Assembly (NCBI GenBank): GCA_029449235.1
Contig: JANATG010000014.1
Coordinates: 62,001-126,000, forward strand
Source of the DNA: Linnemannia schmuckeri
Lineage: Eukaryota; Mortierellomycota; Mortierellomycetes; Mortierellales; Mortierellaceae
Reading direction: 5' to 3'
DNA: 64,000 nucleotides
Part shown: in pieces, positions 13,511 through 25,908 of the stretch
Layout: each line of letters opens with the position of its first letter
How positions within the stretch are numbered: position 1 is the first letter of the stretch
Notes under the pieces: generated by a model
What the model saw: the letters and a program-made list of their open reading frames with translations, nothing else
Database searches by the model: none
What the model was told of the DNA's origin: nothing
Position numbers and translations under genes: made by a program

Positions 13511-13980
13511 CTAATCGACAATGCAAATAAACAATAACGACAACCAGGCATTCATTTCCTGACCCGAACGCACTGGACTGTGAATCTTTCCCAGTACGTT
13601 CTCCAACGCTACCCAAAGCAAGTGCACATGACTAGGTGAAATTGTTAGCGTGTCAGTCCATACAACGATACAGGGAGTTGAATACGGGAGCGAGGCATCG
13701 ATTGGTCTCCTCACCACCATAGTTCAAATCGACCAAAGCCTCGCGATACGCTCGCTGTCAGTGGTATTGACGACCCATCTGCAGTGTTGGCCAGAACAAG
13801 CTGAATACTCCAGTGCAACCCGCAACTGAACGATATCAGGCTCACGAATCTCACCGCATGGCATCCAAAGGATCTTCGTCAAAGAAAGGAACGAGGACTT
13901 TCCAGGAGAAGTTGTCAACCGGGACCGAGTACATCATTGACGAGTATCCAAGACATATCCGAGTCTGGTAAGCATCGTAT
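13511..13980 (-). pseudogene. Decayed coding remnant, family unknown
   Basis: On the minus strand a frame runs from about 13918 to 13511 with one in-frame TGA (13724-13726) and otherwise protein-like composition (for example QLRVALEYSA and HCRWVVNTTD). Just upstream the better frame changes (SSMMYSVPVDNFSWKV, then FFDEDPLDAM), which implies a frameshift near 13860. No family was recognised. The combination of a stop and a frame change points to a decayed gene or repeat copy rather than a working gene. Confidence 0.3.
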
Positions 13981-16673
13981 ATCAGCGACCGTTGAAAGAT
14001 TTCCCTCGCACCTCACGCCTCACAGCTCCACCGTGCTCTCGTCGATGATCCTCTATTGAACATGGCACCATTCTTTTTGTTCTTTTGCTCTTGCCAATCC
14101 GGCATCAGCCCTGGACTTGGTGCACACCCGTGGGTTCGCAATGATACTACGCTGCTCTTTTTTGGCAACACAATTGCTCGCTAAAGTCAGGCCGATCGAC
14201 AGAACCTCAAAGGAGGTTTGTAGGTCGCTTTTTGTCTAGGACCATGCTTCTACTGCGTAATCTGTTACATGGCTCTACTGCGAGGATTCATTACACGGGC
14301 CTACTACATTCTTTTTGTTATATCAGGACGACATGCCTGAGAGCCCTCTTTTCACATCTTCCCTCCACCCATCCCCCAAAATCGCCAACATCCCATCGAC
14401 AGCACCCCTGACCTTCCCTACCGGCTCGGATCGACCACTGGCCCTCCCACAACGCTCAGGACTCTCGCTGGGCATGCGGCGTTAGGAAACAGGAGCGAAA
14501 TCAATAAATGATCGTCATACGCAGTTCGTACAGCCTTTCGCGTCCGATGACAATGGATCTCTCCATCTGCTCGACCTTCGACCGAGTGTCCTTCTCTGCT
14601 GGCTCCAGTCGATTGTTTATCCTTCGGAACAAGGAATCAGGAGAGAAATCAACAGCTCTTCGCCTCGATCGTCTCGATCGCCATCCACCTCTGGAACTGC
14701 TTATTAAGGACAGCACGTACTTCCTCTATCAGTTGGACTTTGCCTGCGAGTAACAGGACACAGAAAGTGCTCAGGCTCTACTCTCGGCTCTCCTCACCGT
14801 CAGAACACTACGGTGGAAATACCGACGTCTCTCTCGGGCCCGGGTCGTCTCCTCTGGGCGCATTAACTTGAACGGGAAACAAAGGAAGCGCAAGGAAACA
14901 CAAGAGGCGCAAGGACACAGGATGGACCAAGTCTCTGTCTCCGCCTCCTCCACCGTCAAAATACCACCTTCAACTCAACACCAACATCCTCTCTCGCCTT
15001 GAAAATCCGTTGATGACGATACAGCGAGCCCGTGGATTTTCTTCTCCCATTTTCACTCTCGCCGGTTGACCGCATTATTGACCACATTATTGGCACTCAC
15101 GAGGAACAGCGGCGACGACGTCTCGGATTTCTCTGCGACCATCTCTCCACCACCAAGAGGACGTCCTCGCTTTGCTGCGTGAAATCTCTTGGTGCCCAGA
15201 AAGCTTATCGCCGGTGCACAGGAAAACAACACAAAAAAAAAGGTAAAGGAATTAATTACATTTGTATTTTCTGTTTGCAGTTTTACAAACGCAGGAATAT
15301 GGCAAAACAACTTGGTATGGTATCTAGTGTTCCGGATTTACACAACTGACTGCATGAGCCTGAGGTAGAACCAGTCCAATATAGACTAGGGGATTACACC
15401 TTCTGGATATGGTCATCGTAGAGCAGGATAGCCAAGGCAGTGAAGATCACGGTCTAGCTGCCTGTGATTCCTGTTGCCGGAGTTGACAAAGTCCATGGGG
15501 TAAAAAAGTTCGTGCTGAGGGTGCCATGAACAACATTCTTAGGGGTTTGTTGAAGCTGGGTAACAGTGGCCATTGCTGTCTCGTCCTTCTCAAGCCAGAC
15601 TCGTCTTTTCCTTCTTGGGGACAGTTTCCTGGGGATGTGAGGTTGTCAACTACGGTTGGAAGCAACACTCTAGCCCCTTTTTTTCTTCTTTTTAATTGTT
15701 CTCATATGCAACTCATCGGCGATCGGATACCGTCGACATGGCTGTATGACCTACGGATAGAAACTGAGGTTAAGCACCGGCTGCATTGAACCAAGAGCGC
15801 TTGGTTATGGGGACATCGGTGTGAAGATCGGACAGGACATCTACGGGAGCAGGAGTTCAGCCTGGCGCTGGAGACAAGACGCCCCTTTGTCGAGAGACAA
15901 AGTAAGTGTCTTCACCGTGCACCAATGCTGCCAATGATTTTGTTTTTGTTGTCCTCCCACGCCAACTCCTTTCCGAATAATGTTGGTCCTATTGTCCATG
16001 TACAAATTGATTTACTGTAAGCTGGTTCTCCTCAACAACCTCCCTCTCCCTCCTCTCCACAGTTTCGGTTCTGTGTTCTTTTCAGGGAATAGGCATCGAT
16101 AGGAAAGTGGGGCACATGAGAAGGAGAAAAGGAGAAAAGGGTGCCAGTACGGGGGGATTCAACACACAAAAGCGCCAAGGCGTTGGTCGCATTTCGCGGG
16201 GATCCAGTAAGAATCGTTTCGTACCCCCCCCCCCCCCCCTCTCTCTCTCATAGTTCTTCACCGGGCTATGTGTAGGGTGTATATGTACGGTCAACCTTGC
16301 TGTGCTTCCGTTCTTGCTGGTCTTCTTTTCTCACCTCTACAGTTTTGGTCCTGTTGTTCGTGTGCATTTTGTTCTCCCGCAAACTGGTTTTCCTCAACAA
16401 CAACAACAACAACCCCCCTTCCTCTCTATAGTTTTGACCATCCCATAAAGCTTGACGACGATGAGACTGGTGGTGCGGAGGAAAACTGGAACCAACTAGC
16501 CCTTGCTCCACCACCACCACTATCGAATGGACTAAATGTTGAAATTGTGAAGATAGAAGGGGGGGCCAAAGGAAGTTGATAGGCAAGAAACCAATGCTAG
16601 GAGAGACAAATTAAAGGCATGGGTGCTCATAAACCAACAAGCTGCAGCAATGAATCGTAGATTCCAATAAATT
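13981..16673. other. 2.7 kb without a supported gene
   Basis: Frames are short and change often. A 50-codon plus-strand ORF at 14333-14485 (starting MPESPLFTSSLH) and a minus-strand stretch near 14700-14760 (VQLIEEVRAVLNKQ) look protein-like but are isolated, so this may be old transposon or pseudogene debris. A poly-C run followed by (CT)n lies near 16224-16250 and an (AAC)n run near 16395-16412. Confidence 0.4.
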
Positions 16674-17925
16674 TTATTTCGAGATGATAGTGTTTCTCAC
16701 CTCAAGCTCGTTTCGCAATGCTGCACTCTCGGCTTTAAGATTGTCGCGCTCCTTGGAGAACTCAGCACGTTCTCTCCTCAACAAGGCCCACTCATCCTCG
16801 GTGTTCTTCTTGAAACCTGCCCGTTGGTCAGCCATCTCCTTCCTGAACTTTGCCCGCTCTGCCCTAAGTTCTTCTTGGAGACGCAATCTAGCCTCTTCCG
16901 CAATTCGAAATAGCCTTCTGTCAACTCACGCTCCCTCTGCTCAACTGCTTGCTCTTGTTGTTTCAAGTCAGCCTTGGTATCATCATACGTCTGCTTTTGT
17001 TGAGCGGAGAACCGCTCAATCATGTCCAAGGTCGAAGATGCATTGAAAACACCGTTGCTTTTGCGCCGTTTGCTGTGTGGAACTGTGCTACGTCGATCTG
17101 TAGGCGTGTCTAAAAGACAGTACATTAATGCCAAAGAAGGTCAGAGAACGTAGTTTGAAATGCAGTTCAATTGTTTTGAGAAAACTTACCTGAAAGCAAA
17201 GTCGTCAATACGCTCGATATCGTTACTCTCCCTATCCGTGTCTCGGCGGGTTTAGGTTCGTGTCCCCGGCTGCTTGTCTGTTGAGGCGGGGATGGGTTTG
17301 CTGCAAGACTCCTGCCGTATACTTCATGAAGTCGTAAGAACAAGGGACAAATCTCCAGCTGCTTTAGGAGGACGTTCCCTGCGCCCGTCGAATTCAACTT
17401 GACAGCCTCTCGATATTTCGCCTCGAGTATGCGATCTTTGACTTTATTTGAACCTCTGTCCAGTCGAGTTTGTGTTTTGCGTTGACCAGAGCAGCAATCT
17501 CCTTATGGATGCCATTGGACTTCTGACCTGTAACTGGGTTCTTCTTATAGATCCGCTGATGGTTGTGTGGATCGGGGAGCCAGTTGAAAAATGTATCCAT
17601 GCCTTTGTGTGTCCAAAACGCGGATGGCTGAGATCCAGAAGAGGTCGACTCCGCGGTGTCAGGCTCAGGAGAAGGCGAGGGCTTGGCCTGTCGACTGGAT
17701 TCGGCCATTACAAGAGGAGCGGGTACCGTTGCAAGGGTTGATGAGGAAGCAATGGGTGGAGTTGCAAGGCAGACCAGACGTTGAAAGGATGGGGCTGTGG
17801 AAGAGACTAAGGAGGCGCAAGAGGAGACTGTTGCTGCTGTAAGAAATGAAGCACAAGCGATGGATGCTGATCAGCCTTAGGTGGGCAGGCATTGTGATGC
17901 CTGTGTTTATTGCTTGTGTTGGACA
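16674..17925 (-). pseudogene. Myb/SANT-like plus coiled-coil protein, frameshifted copy
   Basis: Exon 1 runs to 17190 and exon 2 from 17109 to 16674, joined by GTAAGT and TTTTAG splice sites. From ATG 17708-17710 the frame reads MAESSRQAKP, then a compact DNA-binding-like region (HKGMDTFFNWLPDPHNHQ, KLDWTEVQIKSKIAYSRR). It goes out of frame near 17420 and resumes in another frame (REAVKLNSTGAGNVLLKQ). A second change occurs near 16905, inside a long coiled coil (ELRAERAKFRKEMADQRAG) that ends NTIISK. A further open segment starting at 17925 (MSNTSNKHRHHNACPPK) may be the true N terminus, joined through another frame change near 17838. The architecture suggests a multicopy family, perhaps the DNA-binding partner of a DNA transposon, but that is inference. 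At least two frameshifts make this copy non-functional unless they are sequencing errors. Confidence 0.6.
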
Positions 17926-19346
17926 TTTTGGCGGAGGGACTACGATAAAAACAGTGTGTGTGAGACAGAAAGAGGGATAGTAACAATGGAATAAAAAGAT
18001 GAAATAAAAGAGATGATGGCGACATCCGGTTGGTTGTTCACAATTTATTCAGCGGCAGAGAGTGTTCTACCACCCTTGAACAACCAATGGTATGCGTTGA
18101 AAATGAATATTATTCGAAAAGGTTGAGGTTGAGTAGGACTCAGCAGGAGGACTCTGCTGGAACAGAAGCAAATCGAATAAATGCTTGAGGTTTGTGCCCA
18201 GCAAAGAACATGGATCGTGACTGTGCTCCAATTGATTTTCATCAGTAAAGTGAAAATGGGACAAGCAGGGGAGTAAGGCACACATGATGCAGCAATATAG
18301 TTGCAATTCAGATCGACCTTTAAGAGAACACAGCACCAATAACAAGACGCTTGCGCAAGAACACAAATAGCAACGATCTCAATACAATTGACAAATATCC
18401 TGAACAGCAAGCAAGTCGTTTTTTTTTTCAATCCTTTTTTTATTATTTTTTGTTGAAAATATCTTGATAGCATCCGATCCCATCCACTCTAGATCCAAAT
18501 CAAAGTCCATAATCCTGACAATCCCGAGAGAAACAAAATAAACCTAACATGATAATCAAAAAGGGATATCGTCTGTTAGTCAATCTTTTCTTTCGACAGT
18601 AACTCAATTGAGAATAGGAAGGTGAGGGAATATTTGTTTCAAACACTAAGAAGATCCACCGAGATTAATTCCTCCCCTTTGCCCGAAGGCAAAGGAAAAG
18701 GAGGGGTTGGTGAGATCTTCAACTCTCATGAAACGGTATCCTACACAATCGCAAGCGTCTTAAAACAAGTCGCAGAGCAGGCGGTAGGAATTTAATCTTC
18801 CACATTTGTAACGAGCAAGTGACCAGATAGGTTGTTAACTTCAACAAGTTGAAGAAAACGGCAACATATGCTCTGACTTAAAAGTGGGTCTTTTGGAGGT
18901 AGGGGTAAGGGAGGAAGAGACGGAGGGGTGGAGGGTAGGAAAGTGGCATAGGAGGGTGAGGATGCTTACCTGATGGTGAAAAGACGGGTGATACACGGAC
19001 AAAACGCGGAGGGAGGGAAGTGTGAAGGATGGAGGAGGAGGAGGAAGTGGGAAAGAGGGAGAAGGATGAAAGAAAGAACAAACAAAAGACGCGAAAAAGT
19101 TTTTTCTTTATGCGCAGAGATTAAAATATGACTAGATGACATAAAAGAATCTGATCCGATCGCGACTGCAACACCTCATGGATCGTACGATTGATCGCCA
19201 CTAAAATTGGACACTCATTTGTCCGCACTCGGACAGTTCATTTTCAGCTACTTTTCTCACGACTCGCTATCTCTCGCAACTGCATCACTTTTCTTCTCTT
19301 TTCTCGCTTCATCAACCCCATCAACACTCATTCACTCACTTACAAA
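17926..19346. other. 1.4-kb intergenic region, no gene seen
   Basis: Only short low-complexity frames are present. A strong inverted repeat is at 18671-18706 (listed separately). The right 300 bp are the promoter and 5' UTR of the downstream plus-strand gene, with C/T-rich stretches before the start codon. Confidence 0.4.
18671..18706. repeat. Stable hairpin with CGAA loop
   Basis: CCTTTGCC at 18676-18683 pairs perfectly with GGCAAAGG at 18688-18695 around a CGAA tetraloop. Outer arms CCTCC (18671-18675) and GGAGG (18700-18704) can pair across a four-A bulge. It sits alone in an intergenic region and could be part of a structured RNA or a terminator-like element; the sequence alone does not decide. 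Confidence 0.45.
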
Positions 19347-21249
19347 ATGGCTTCCACTGACAGAACAACGTAAGGTCCCATCCATACGCAGTCAAACCGT
19401 CAACTTCTGGCTTCTAAAACAACAAGCCTTACTGTTAGAACAAGAAAAGTAACCAAACGCGCCTTATTGCTATCCCTTCATCAATTAGAATCATCTCGGC
19501 GCCAGGAAAGGTGCTGTTGACTGGAGGATATCTTGTGCTGGATCCCGCATTCTCAGGTCTCGTCGTCGCCACAGACGCCCGCTTCTATACCCTAATCCGT
19601 CCAGGTCGACACTCCGCCACCACAGAACCCTACAAGGTCGTCGTTCGATCCCCTCAATTCGACAACGCCACCTGGACCTACTGGATCACCCTCCAAGGCA
19701 CCACCATCAACTTTTCACCTAAGTACATTCTCTTTTTCTGGTATTTTTTTGCATAAACAATGCTTTCGTGAGCACCATGATGGCAACACTGACAACATCC
19801 GCTCGATTTGCTTGCAACACGATTTATAGCAAGGAGGATGATTCCAGGAACACATTTGTGGAATTGGCGCTAAACTATTCATTCGCGATGCTGGTCCGTT
19901 TGGTCCCTGCAGAGACTTTGATCAAGACCATGGAATCAGGACTCGAGATTGTAATTGCAGGAAACAATGACTTTTATTCTCAGCGCAAAGAGGTAACCAC
20001 GTAACTTTGGATAGGGTGGCGTGCTTTCATTATTAAGCGAGCATAGAAATTGTGGCCTGATATTTTCCTCAAGAATCAAAGCCCTGTGAGGAGTGTTGCA
20101 TGGTCTGACTCGGTGCTCTTTTTTTCACTTCATATCTTTTTCAATCGATAATAGCTCGAGACGAGAGGGCTGAGCCTCAACACGGAATCATTGAGGCAGA
20201 TCCCACTGTTCGCCTCGACCCACACGACACTCAGCAAAGTGCACAAGACAGGACTCGGATCCTCTGCTGCTCTTATCACCTCATTAGTAGCCGCCATCTT
20301 TATCCACTTCGATGCCTCAAAACTCCAGCAAGACGACACCACCAACACCCAGTTCCTCCATAACGTCGCCCAGTTTGTGCATTGTCTCGCCCAAGGAAAG
20401 GTCGGAAGTGGGTTTGATGTCTCGTCCGCTGTCTGGGGAAGCCACACCTACCGGAGGTTCAGTCCCGAAGTCCTTCAGTCTGTCATGCATCAGGATGCCA
20501 TTCAAGATATTCCAGCATTGTTGAAGATTGTAACACCCAAGGAGACTGCTTGGGACAATGTCGTCGTGCCTTTCAAATTGGCGCCCAGACTTCACCTCAT
20601 GTTGGCGGACATTGATGCAGGAAGCCACACCCCCACCTTGGTTTCAAACGTCCTCAAGTGGCGCAAGACCAAGCCTGAGGAGGCAAACGGTCTCTGGTCT
20701 CGTCTCGGTGGATCCAACGACAAGGTGGTTGAGCTGTTGAAGGAGCTGGATCAGGTTGCCAAGAACCACCCAGAGGCATACGATCGTTCGATTCAGAAGG
20801 CCAGCGCCGTGGTAGCATCAGAATGGTCGGGGCTTGTGAACCAGACGATCACAAACGAAGATGTTACATTCGAGTTGCTTGTCAAGATTTACAACGAGTT
20901 CTTGACAGTCCGTCGGTACCTCCGGGAGATGAGCAAGCTGTCAGAGGTGCCTGTTGAGCCTGAGGAGCAGACAAGGCTGTTGGATGCATGCATGACGGTT
21001 CCTGGTGTCTTGATGGCTGGTGTCCCTGGTGCTGGAGGATATGACGCCATCTTTTGCATTGTGTTGTCGGATGAGTCCAGGAAGGGTGTTGAAGGCGTGT
21101 GGTCTGGTTTCCAGGAGATGAGCGTTGGCCCCCTGTTGTGCCAGGAGTCAGTCGAGGGAGGACTTGTTGTTGAGTTGGGTCATGGACACGGCGATGATAG
21201 GCCTCTCTCTAAGCATACCCCTACTGTCCAGCGTCTCCTCCAGCTTTGA
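19347..21249 (+). CDS. ERG8: Phosphomevalonate kinase, 4 exons
   Basis: Model: 19347..19369, 19489..19722, 19830..19992, 20155..21249, giving 504 codons plus stop. The enzyme phosphorylates 5-phosphomevalonate with ATP in the mevalonate pathway, upstream of sterols and prenyl groups. The GHMP-kinase N-terminal substrate motif is at about 10-25 (ISAPGKVLLTGGYLVLD). The glycine/serine-rich ATP loop GLGSSAA is at about 173-179, and the C-terminal GHMP motif VPGAGGYDAIF lies in the last quarter. Length is slightly above that of yeast Erg8. The first exon is only 23 nt; it was chosen because its ATG, GTAAGG donor and frame join exactly to the conserved motif, which otherwise has no start. The 5' flank is C/T-rich. 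No defect is seen. Confidence 0.93.
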
Positions 21250-23108
21250 TATTCCTCACTTCTACCTCCATTCCCCATTATCCCTCATAGAATGTATTAC
21301 ATGTATTTGAAAGCAGCGCAGTGCTGTTTGTTGTCTTCTCTTTTTTCTTCTTTTTGTTCAACGCAACAAACAAAAACAAACACAAGGAAAACCTTGTCGC
21401 CCAAAGCAACCAACAATGCAGTCTTTTGTTATGCTGTCATTTTCACTGGCAGGAGTTGACTCGCTCTGCGCGACTTTTTTTTTTTTCGATTTGTTTCTCC
21501 GACTAACGAACGGCGTCAAAGATGAACGACGGTTCAATTGCTTTCCTCCTGTTGCGCAGTGCGCGTGTAAGAGTGACAAATCTGCGTTGTCCTATTTAAT
21601 GTCGTTGTCCCTGAGACCTCATCCCTCTCCGCTCTCACACCTACCCACGCATCGTCATGGTCAATCATGATAGTGCTCCCAGCAGAGCGAGTCGCAATAC
21701 GAATGTCCACGACTGTGAGGAAAATGACCAGAGTTCCAGTTGGGATATATTGGGATGTGATCAACGGGCGGAATTGAAATCCATATAAATCCGACCAACG
21801 CACGACATTTTCACACATTTTTGTTCTCCTTCCACCACCTTCCTACCCAATTACCCCATCTGCCCATTGCTTCTTTTCCTCATCTCTCCTCTTCTTGTCT
21901 TTTTTCGTTGTATATCCACATCCACATTCATCTCCTATCGCACTCTCTTCCAAATCGCGTTTTGACCCTCTGTTGTGTCTCTTTCCGGATTAATTTTGTC
22001 CGGGCTTTTTTCTCTGTGTCCTGTGCAGATCTCCCTCCGATTGCTTTTTATCCGACAACAAGGTTGGTGACACCCTTTCTTTCCCTCGCTCCACTCTTTG
22101 TCTTTCCTTTCACCCCCACAAGCAAAGCCTTTATGCCTGGACAGCATCGATAGACGACGACCCTTTACCGCGTTGGTATTTCACAGTTGGCGTTGATCCA
22201 ACGTCTAGACATTTTATCAATCGTCACCGAGATCTATCGCTCACAAAGAGTGGAGGCGGGGCGGGGAAGAGCGCAGTAAGGTGTGGAAGAAACGCAACAG
22301 TGCCCTGCACCTTCCTACCTCGCGCCTTCCTGCCTTGCGAATATGCAAAAAGACGAGCAAGAGAGGGCGGGAGGCGAGAAGAGGAAGAATTACCACAAGA
22401 GAGGAAAAAGAAAGATGAGGCAGAAATTACAGCGTGAATGAGACGGATTCCTTTGTCTCTTTAGCAGACAAGAGAATCATATCCAGGACATAAACAGGAC
22501 ATAAACAGGACATAAACAGGACATAAACAGAACATGAACTGGATAGGACTGGACAGGGAAGGACAGGATATGCTGACATGGAAGGCAAATAGGTGGGCGG
22601 ATATGTTTGTTGCCTTTATTATCGATCCGCAAAAGAGGAAAGGAAAAAGAGTATTTCCGCGCAGTCGTCTTTCTCCGCATGGATTTTGAGTTCAGCAAGA
22701 GGGATTAATACCGTTCGGACCACTCTTTCATACCCTGGTACAAACTAAAGGAGCGTCTTTGTCATCCACGCTATGAGACAGGCGGAATTGGTACTTTCTG
22801 GCAACTTTGGTTGCACGATGACATTGCCATATCGACCCGCAAAAGGAGTAATAAGAGGAAACGATTTTTTATTGTCGTCATTGTCCAGAAATAAAGAGGC
22901 AGAAAGGTGCTGTGGTATAAAAGGACTGGCGGTCGTCGTTCCTTTCTCTTTATGACCTTTTCTTTCCTCTCCACTTACTTGCTTCCCTATACCCAATAGA
23001 CAACTCATACTCATCCCCTACTTCTGTTTTCATAACCTCTATCTCATACAGTTCTCGGACACTGCATTCCTTTCTCGCATAACAACCATTACTCCTGAGC
23101 GACCGCGG
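21250..23108. other. 1.9-kb intergenic region with a short tandem repeat
   Basis: No convincing gene. It holds the 3' flank of ERG8, pyrimidine-rich stretches, a short tandem repeat at 22485-22539 and the promoter and 5' UTR of the ceramide synthase gene. Confidence 0.4.
22485..22539. repeat. 11-bp tandem repeat, about five units
   Basis: The unit AGGACATAAAC repeats four times exactly from 22485 to 22528, followed by one diverged unit (AGAACATGAAC). Related GGAC/GGATAGGAC sequence continues to about 22570. Confidence 0.85.
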
Positions 23109-25264
23109 ATGAAGGATCCGATAATGAACTGTCTTACCCCAAAGGCTGACTTCGACTCGCCAGTCTTTCCTGCTTCCATCTCTCCTTCCACTTCCGCATT
23201 CTCAACTGCAGCTACAGCAACAGCATCGACAACGACGCCATCTTTCAGCATGACCGACAACACAACTGAAAGCTCAGGACTTCGTCCACGGATGCCACTC
23301 CAGCAACGCAACTCTTCTTACCGCCGCAAAGCAAGCATCGACTCCAAGACGGGCCAGCCCCACCATTATGACCATCGTCGCCACCAACTCCAAGACCCTA
23401 CCCTTGGTCGATCGCCCTCTCCACCTGAAGGAACGCCCAAGTTTGACGACGAAGAACTTGACGACGATGCTAGTCAGCCCCTCTACCGGTACAACAAGGA
23501 CGGGATCCTGATCCCTGTCCATAAGAAGAACGAGCAAACTTGGTCGTCGTTCTTGATCCAGCACCAGTTGGTCCTCTCATGCTCGGTCATCCTTGCAGTC
23601 TTTGCCTCCCACGTCCTCATCGCCTCGAAGGAGATTCGTGATGGCCATAACGTTGATCTGGTGAGCAGTTTGACTGCGATGATCCCTCTACCTGTCTGGA
23701 AGTCCCTCCCGGAAACCTGGACCCGTGCAGGAGCAGGAAGCCCCGCGATGATAAAGAAATGGAAGCCCAAACTGGGCGCATATAACCCAAACGACGCCTG
23801 GTCTTCACAGGCAATGGCTCTTCAGTACCAGACAGTGCTGTTTGATGAGGTGACGGGACAGAAGAAAGTCGTGTACGGCAAGGGCTGGAATGATCTGTAC
23901 ATGGTCATGGTCTGGGTCATGATCTGGACCGCTATTCGTGAGGCTGTGATGACCTTTTTGTTGATCCCACTCGGTCGGCGTCTGGGGGTTGGTGAGCAAA
24001 AGAAGAAGTTGCAACAGGGACAGCAGTCGACCTCATTATCGTCTTCGGCCACCTCATCGGTACATACACAGGAGAAGAGTGTAGCAGGATCGACTCTCGA
24101 TGCAAAGAAGGCACTGAAGATGAAGCTGAAAAAGGAGGAGCATGCGCGCGAGGGCAAGCTGTTGCGTTTCGCCGAGCAAGGTAATTACTGGCCGTGCAAG
24201 CAATGGGGTTCGCGAATCTGCGCTATCAACGATCTGATCGTGGTACAAGCAATGAACTGATAACTGCTTATATGCATTGTTGGTATTTTTCTTCCCCCTC
24301 GTTCTGTTCTCTCGGAATGTAGGATGGCTCGTTATCTATGACGGATGCATGTGGACTTTTGGCATGGTAAGCAACTCCCTCCCGCCTTCTCATACCCCAC
24401 AGCGCGCACCTTTTACAATGATGCCTGTGCATGATTATCAATTGTTCCCTTGCCCTTCTTTACTCTCCTTTTTCTCGAATGTAAATTGCGTAGTATGGCA
24501 CTGACATTATCTCCCTCTTTCGTTGCCTGATCTCACAGTGCTTACTGTACAACTCTTCGTACTGGTCGGACTCGACATTCTTCTGGCGTGACTATCCCAA
24601 GACATACCTAGACGCGACCATGAAATGGTATTACCTCGTCCAGTTCGCCTTCTGGGTCCAACAGTTCCTCCTCGCCGTACTGGGCATTGAGAAGCGCCGC
24701 AAGGATTTCCTCGAGTTCATGATCCACCATGTCATCACCTGTCTTCTTATCGGATTCTCGTATTCGTTCAACTTGACCTCTGTCGGACACGCCGTCCTGT
24801 GCGCCATGGATTTCTCGGACATTGTCCTCGCCGCCTGCAAGATGCTCAAGTACTGTCAGAAAGACCAGATCGCCGATGTTGGGTTTGTCTTCTTTGTCGT
24901 GACTTGGATCTATACACGCCATATCTGGTTCGGACAGATCATCTGGTCAACGTACAAGGAGGCGCCTCAGTTTGCGACAATGGCATGGGATCCGAGCAAT
25001 GGGCTTTATTTCACACCAGCGGTGCTGAAGGGGTTCCAGGTGCTGCTGTGCGGACTGTATGCGGTGTTGGTGTTCTGGCTTGCCATGATCTTCAAGATTG
25101 TGCTCAAAGTCCTGAAGGGCGAGAATAGTGAGGATGTTAGGAGTGAAGATGAGGAGGAGACTGAGGAAGAAGTCGTCGAGGAGACGATGAAGAAGGCGGT
25201 CGAGGTCGAGAATGTGCCCAGGGGGTCGATGCAGGTTTTGCGCGAGCAGACTGTTCGTCAATGA
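23109..25264 (+). CDS. Acyl-CoA-dependent ceramide synthase (Lag1/TLC family), 3 exons
   Basis: Model: 23109..24180, 24323..24366, 24539..25264, giving 613 codons plus stop. The enzyme N-acylates sphingoid bases to form (dihydro)ceramide in the ER membrane. Residues 1-147 are a Ser/Thr/Pro-rich cytosolic extension; a first membrane segment is at about 148-172 (LVLSCSVILAVFASHVL). The TLC/Lag1 region spans the end of exon 1 to exon 3. The Lag1 signature is intact, with the catalytic His pair HH at about 435-436 in DFLEFMIHHV, followed by several membrane helices. The C terminus is a Glu-rich tail (residues from about 565). Exon 2 is only 44 nt (GWLVIYDGCMWTFGM) and links in frame. A longer N terminus than the family norm is the only oddity. 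It is convergent with the next gene. Confidence 0.93.
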
Positions 25265-25908
25265 CCGTAGCCTTGGACCTTTCTCCACTTCTTCCTTTCA
25301 AGTGAAAGGTGTCCATGTCATCGACGGACTTTTCTCATTTTTGCACATAGCAAAACAATATGTATCATAGTTCTATCTACCACTTAATAACAACCTGTTT
25401 TTCTATCGCATATTCAGTTGCTCCTATTTTCGTTGTTTTCACCGACTGGAAGTAACGAAAAATGTTATTTCTTCGCCAACAGCGAAATACCCTTTCCGAT
25501 GTGTAACAACAGTCGCGTAAGAGAGGGCCAACTTTCTCGCTAATTCATGCAGTCTTTCTTTCACGCGGCCAAGCAAACAAAAGTGGAGGGCACATTGTTA
25601 CCATAATAAGGAGAGAATAAAAAAAAGAAAGAAATGTTTGGGTGGTCAAGGTCGCACATGTCTATTCATCACGTACAGAATAATGCAGCGCAGGGTAGCT
25701 GCTACTGTACATTTGAATTGGTCCCCACGCGAGCAATCAAGCGAGCAAAAGCAAGCAGACAAAAGCGCACTTAACCAACCATCCAAAAGTGTGCGAGTCA
25801 CAGTCGAATAATGTCCACAAAAAGCAGTCGATTTACTCTATCAAACATTATCATAACCATGGGATACATCATGCTTTTTTATTAATGTTTAAAAGAGCTT
25901 TGAACAGA
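25265..25908. other. 645-bp convergent 3'-3' spacer
   Basis: This holds the 3' flanks of the ceramide synthase (plus) and F-box (minus) genes. A perfect inverted repeat, CCTTTCA-AG-TGAAAGG, lies near 25294-25309, about 30 bp after the ceramide synthase stop. No ORF of interest was seen. Confidence 0.45.

Noticed and set aside
14333..14485. 50-codon plus ORF with protein-like composition
   Set aside because: Isolated, no recognisable family and no neighbours to join; kept only as a note in the region entry.
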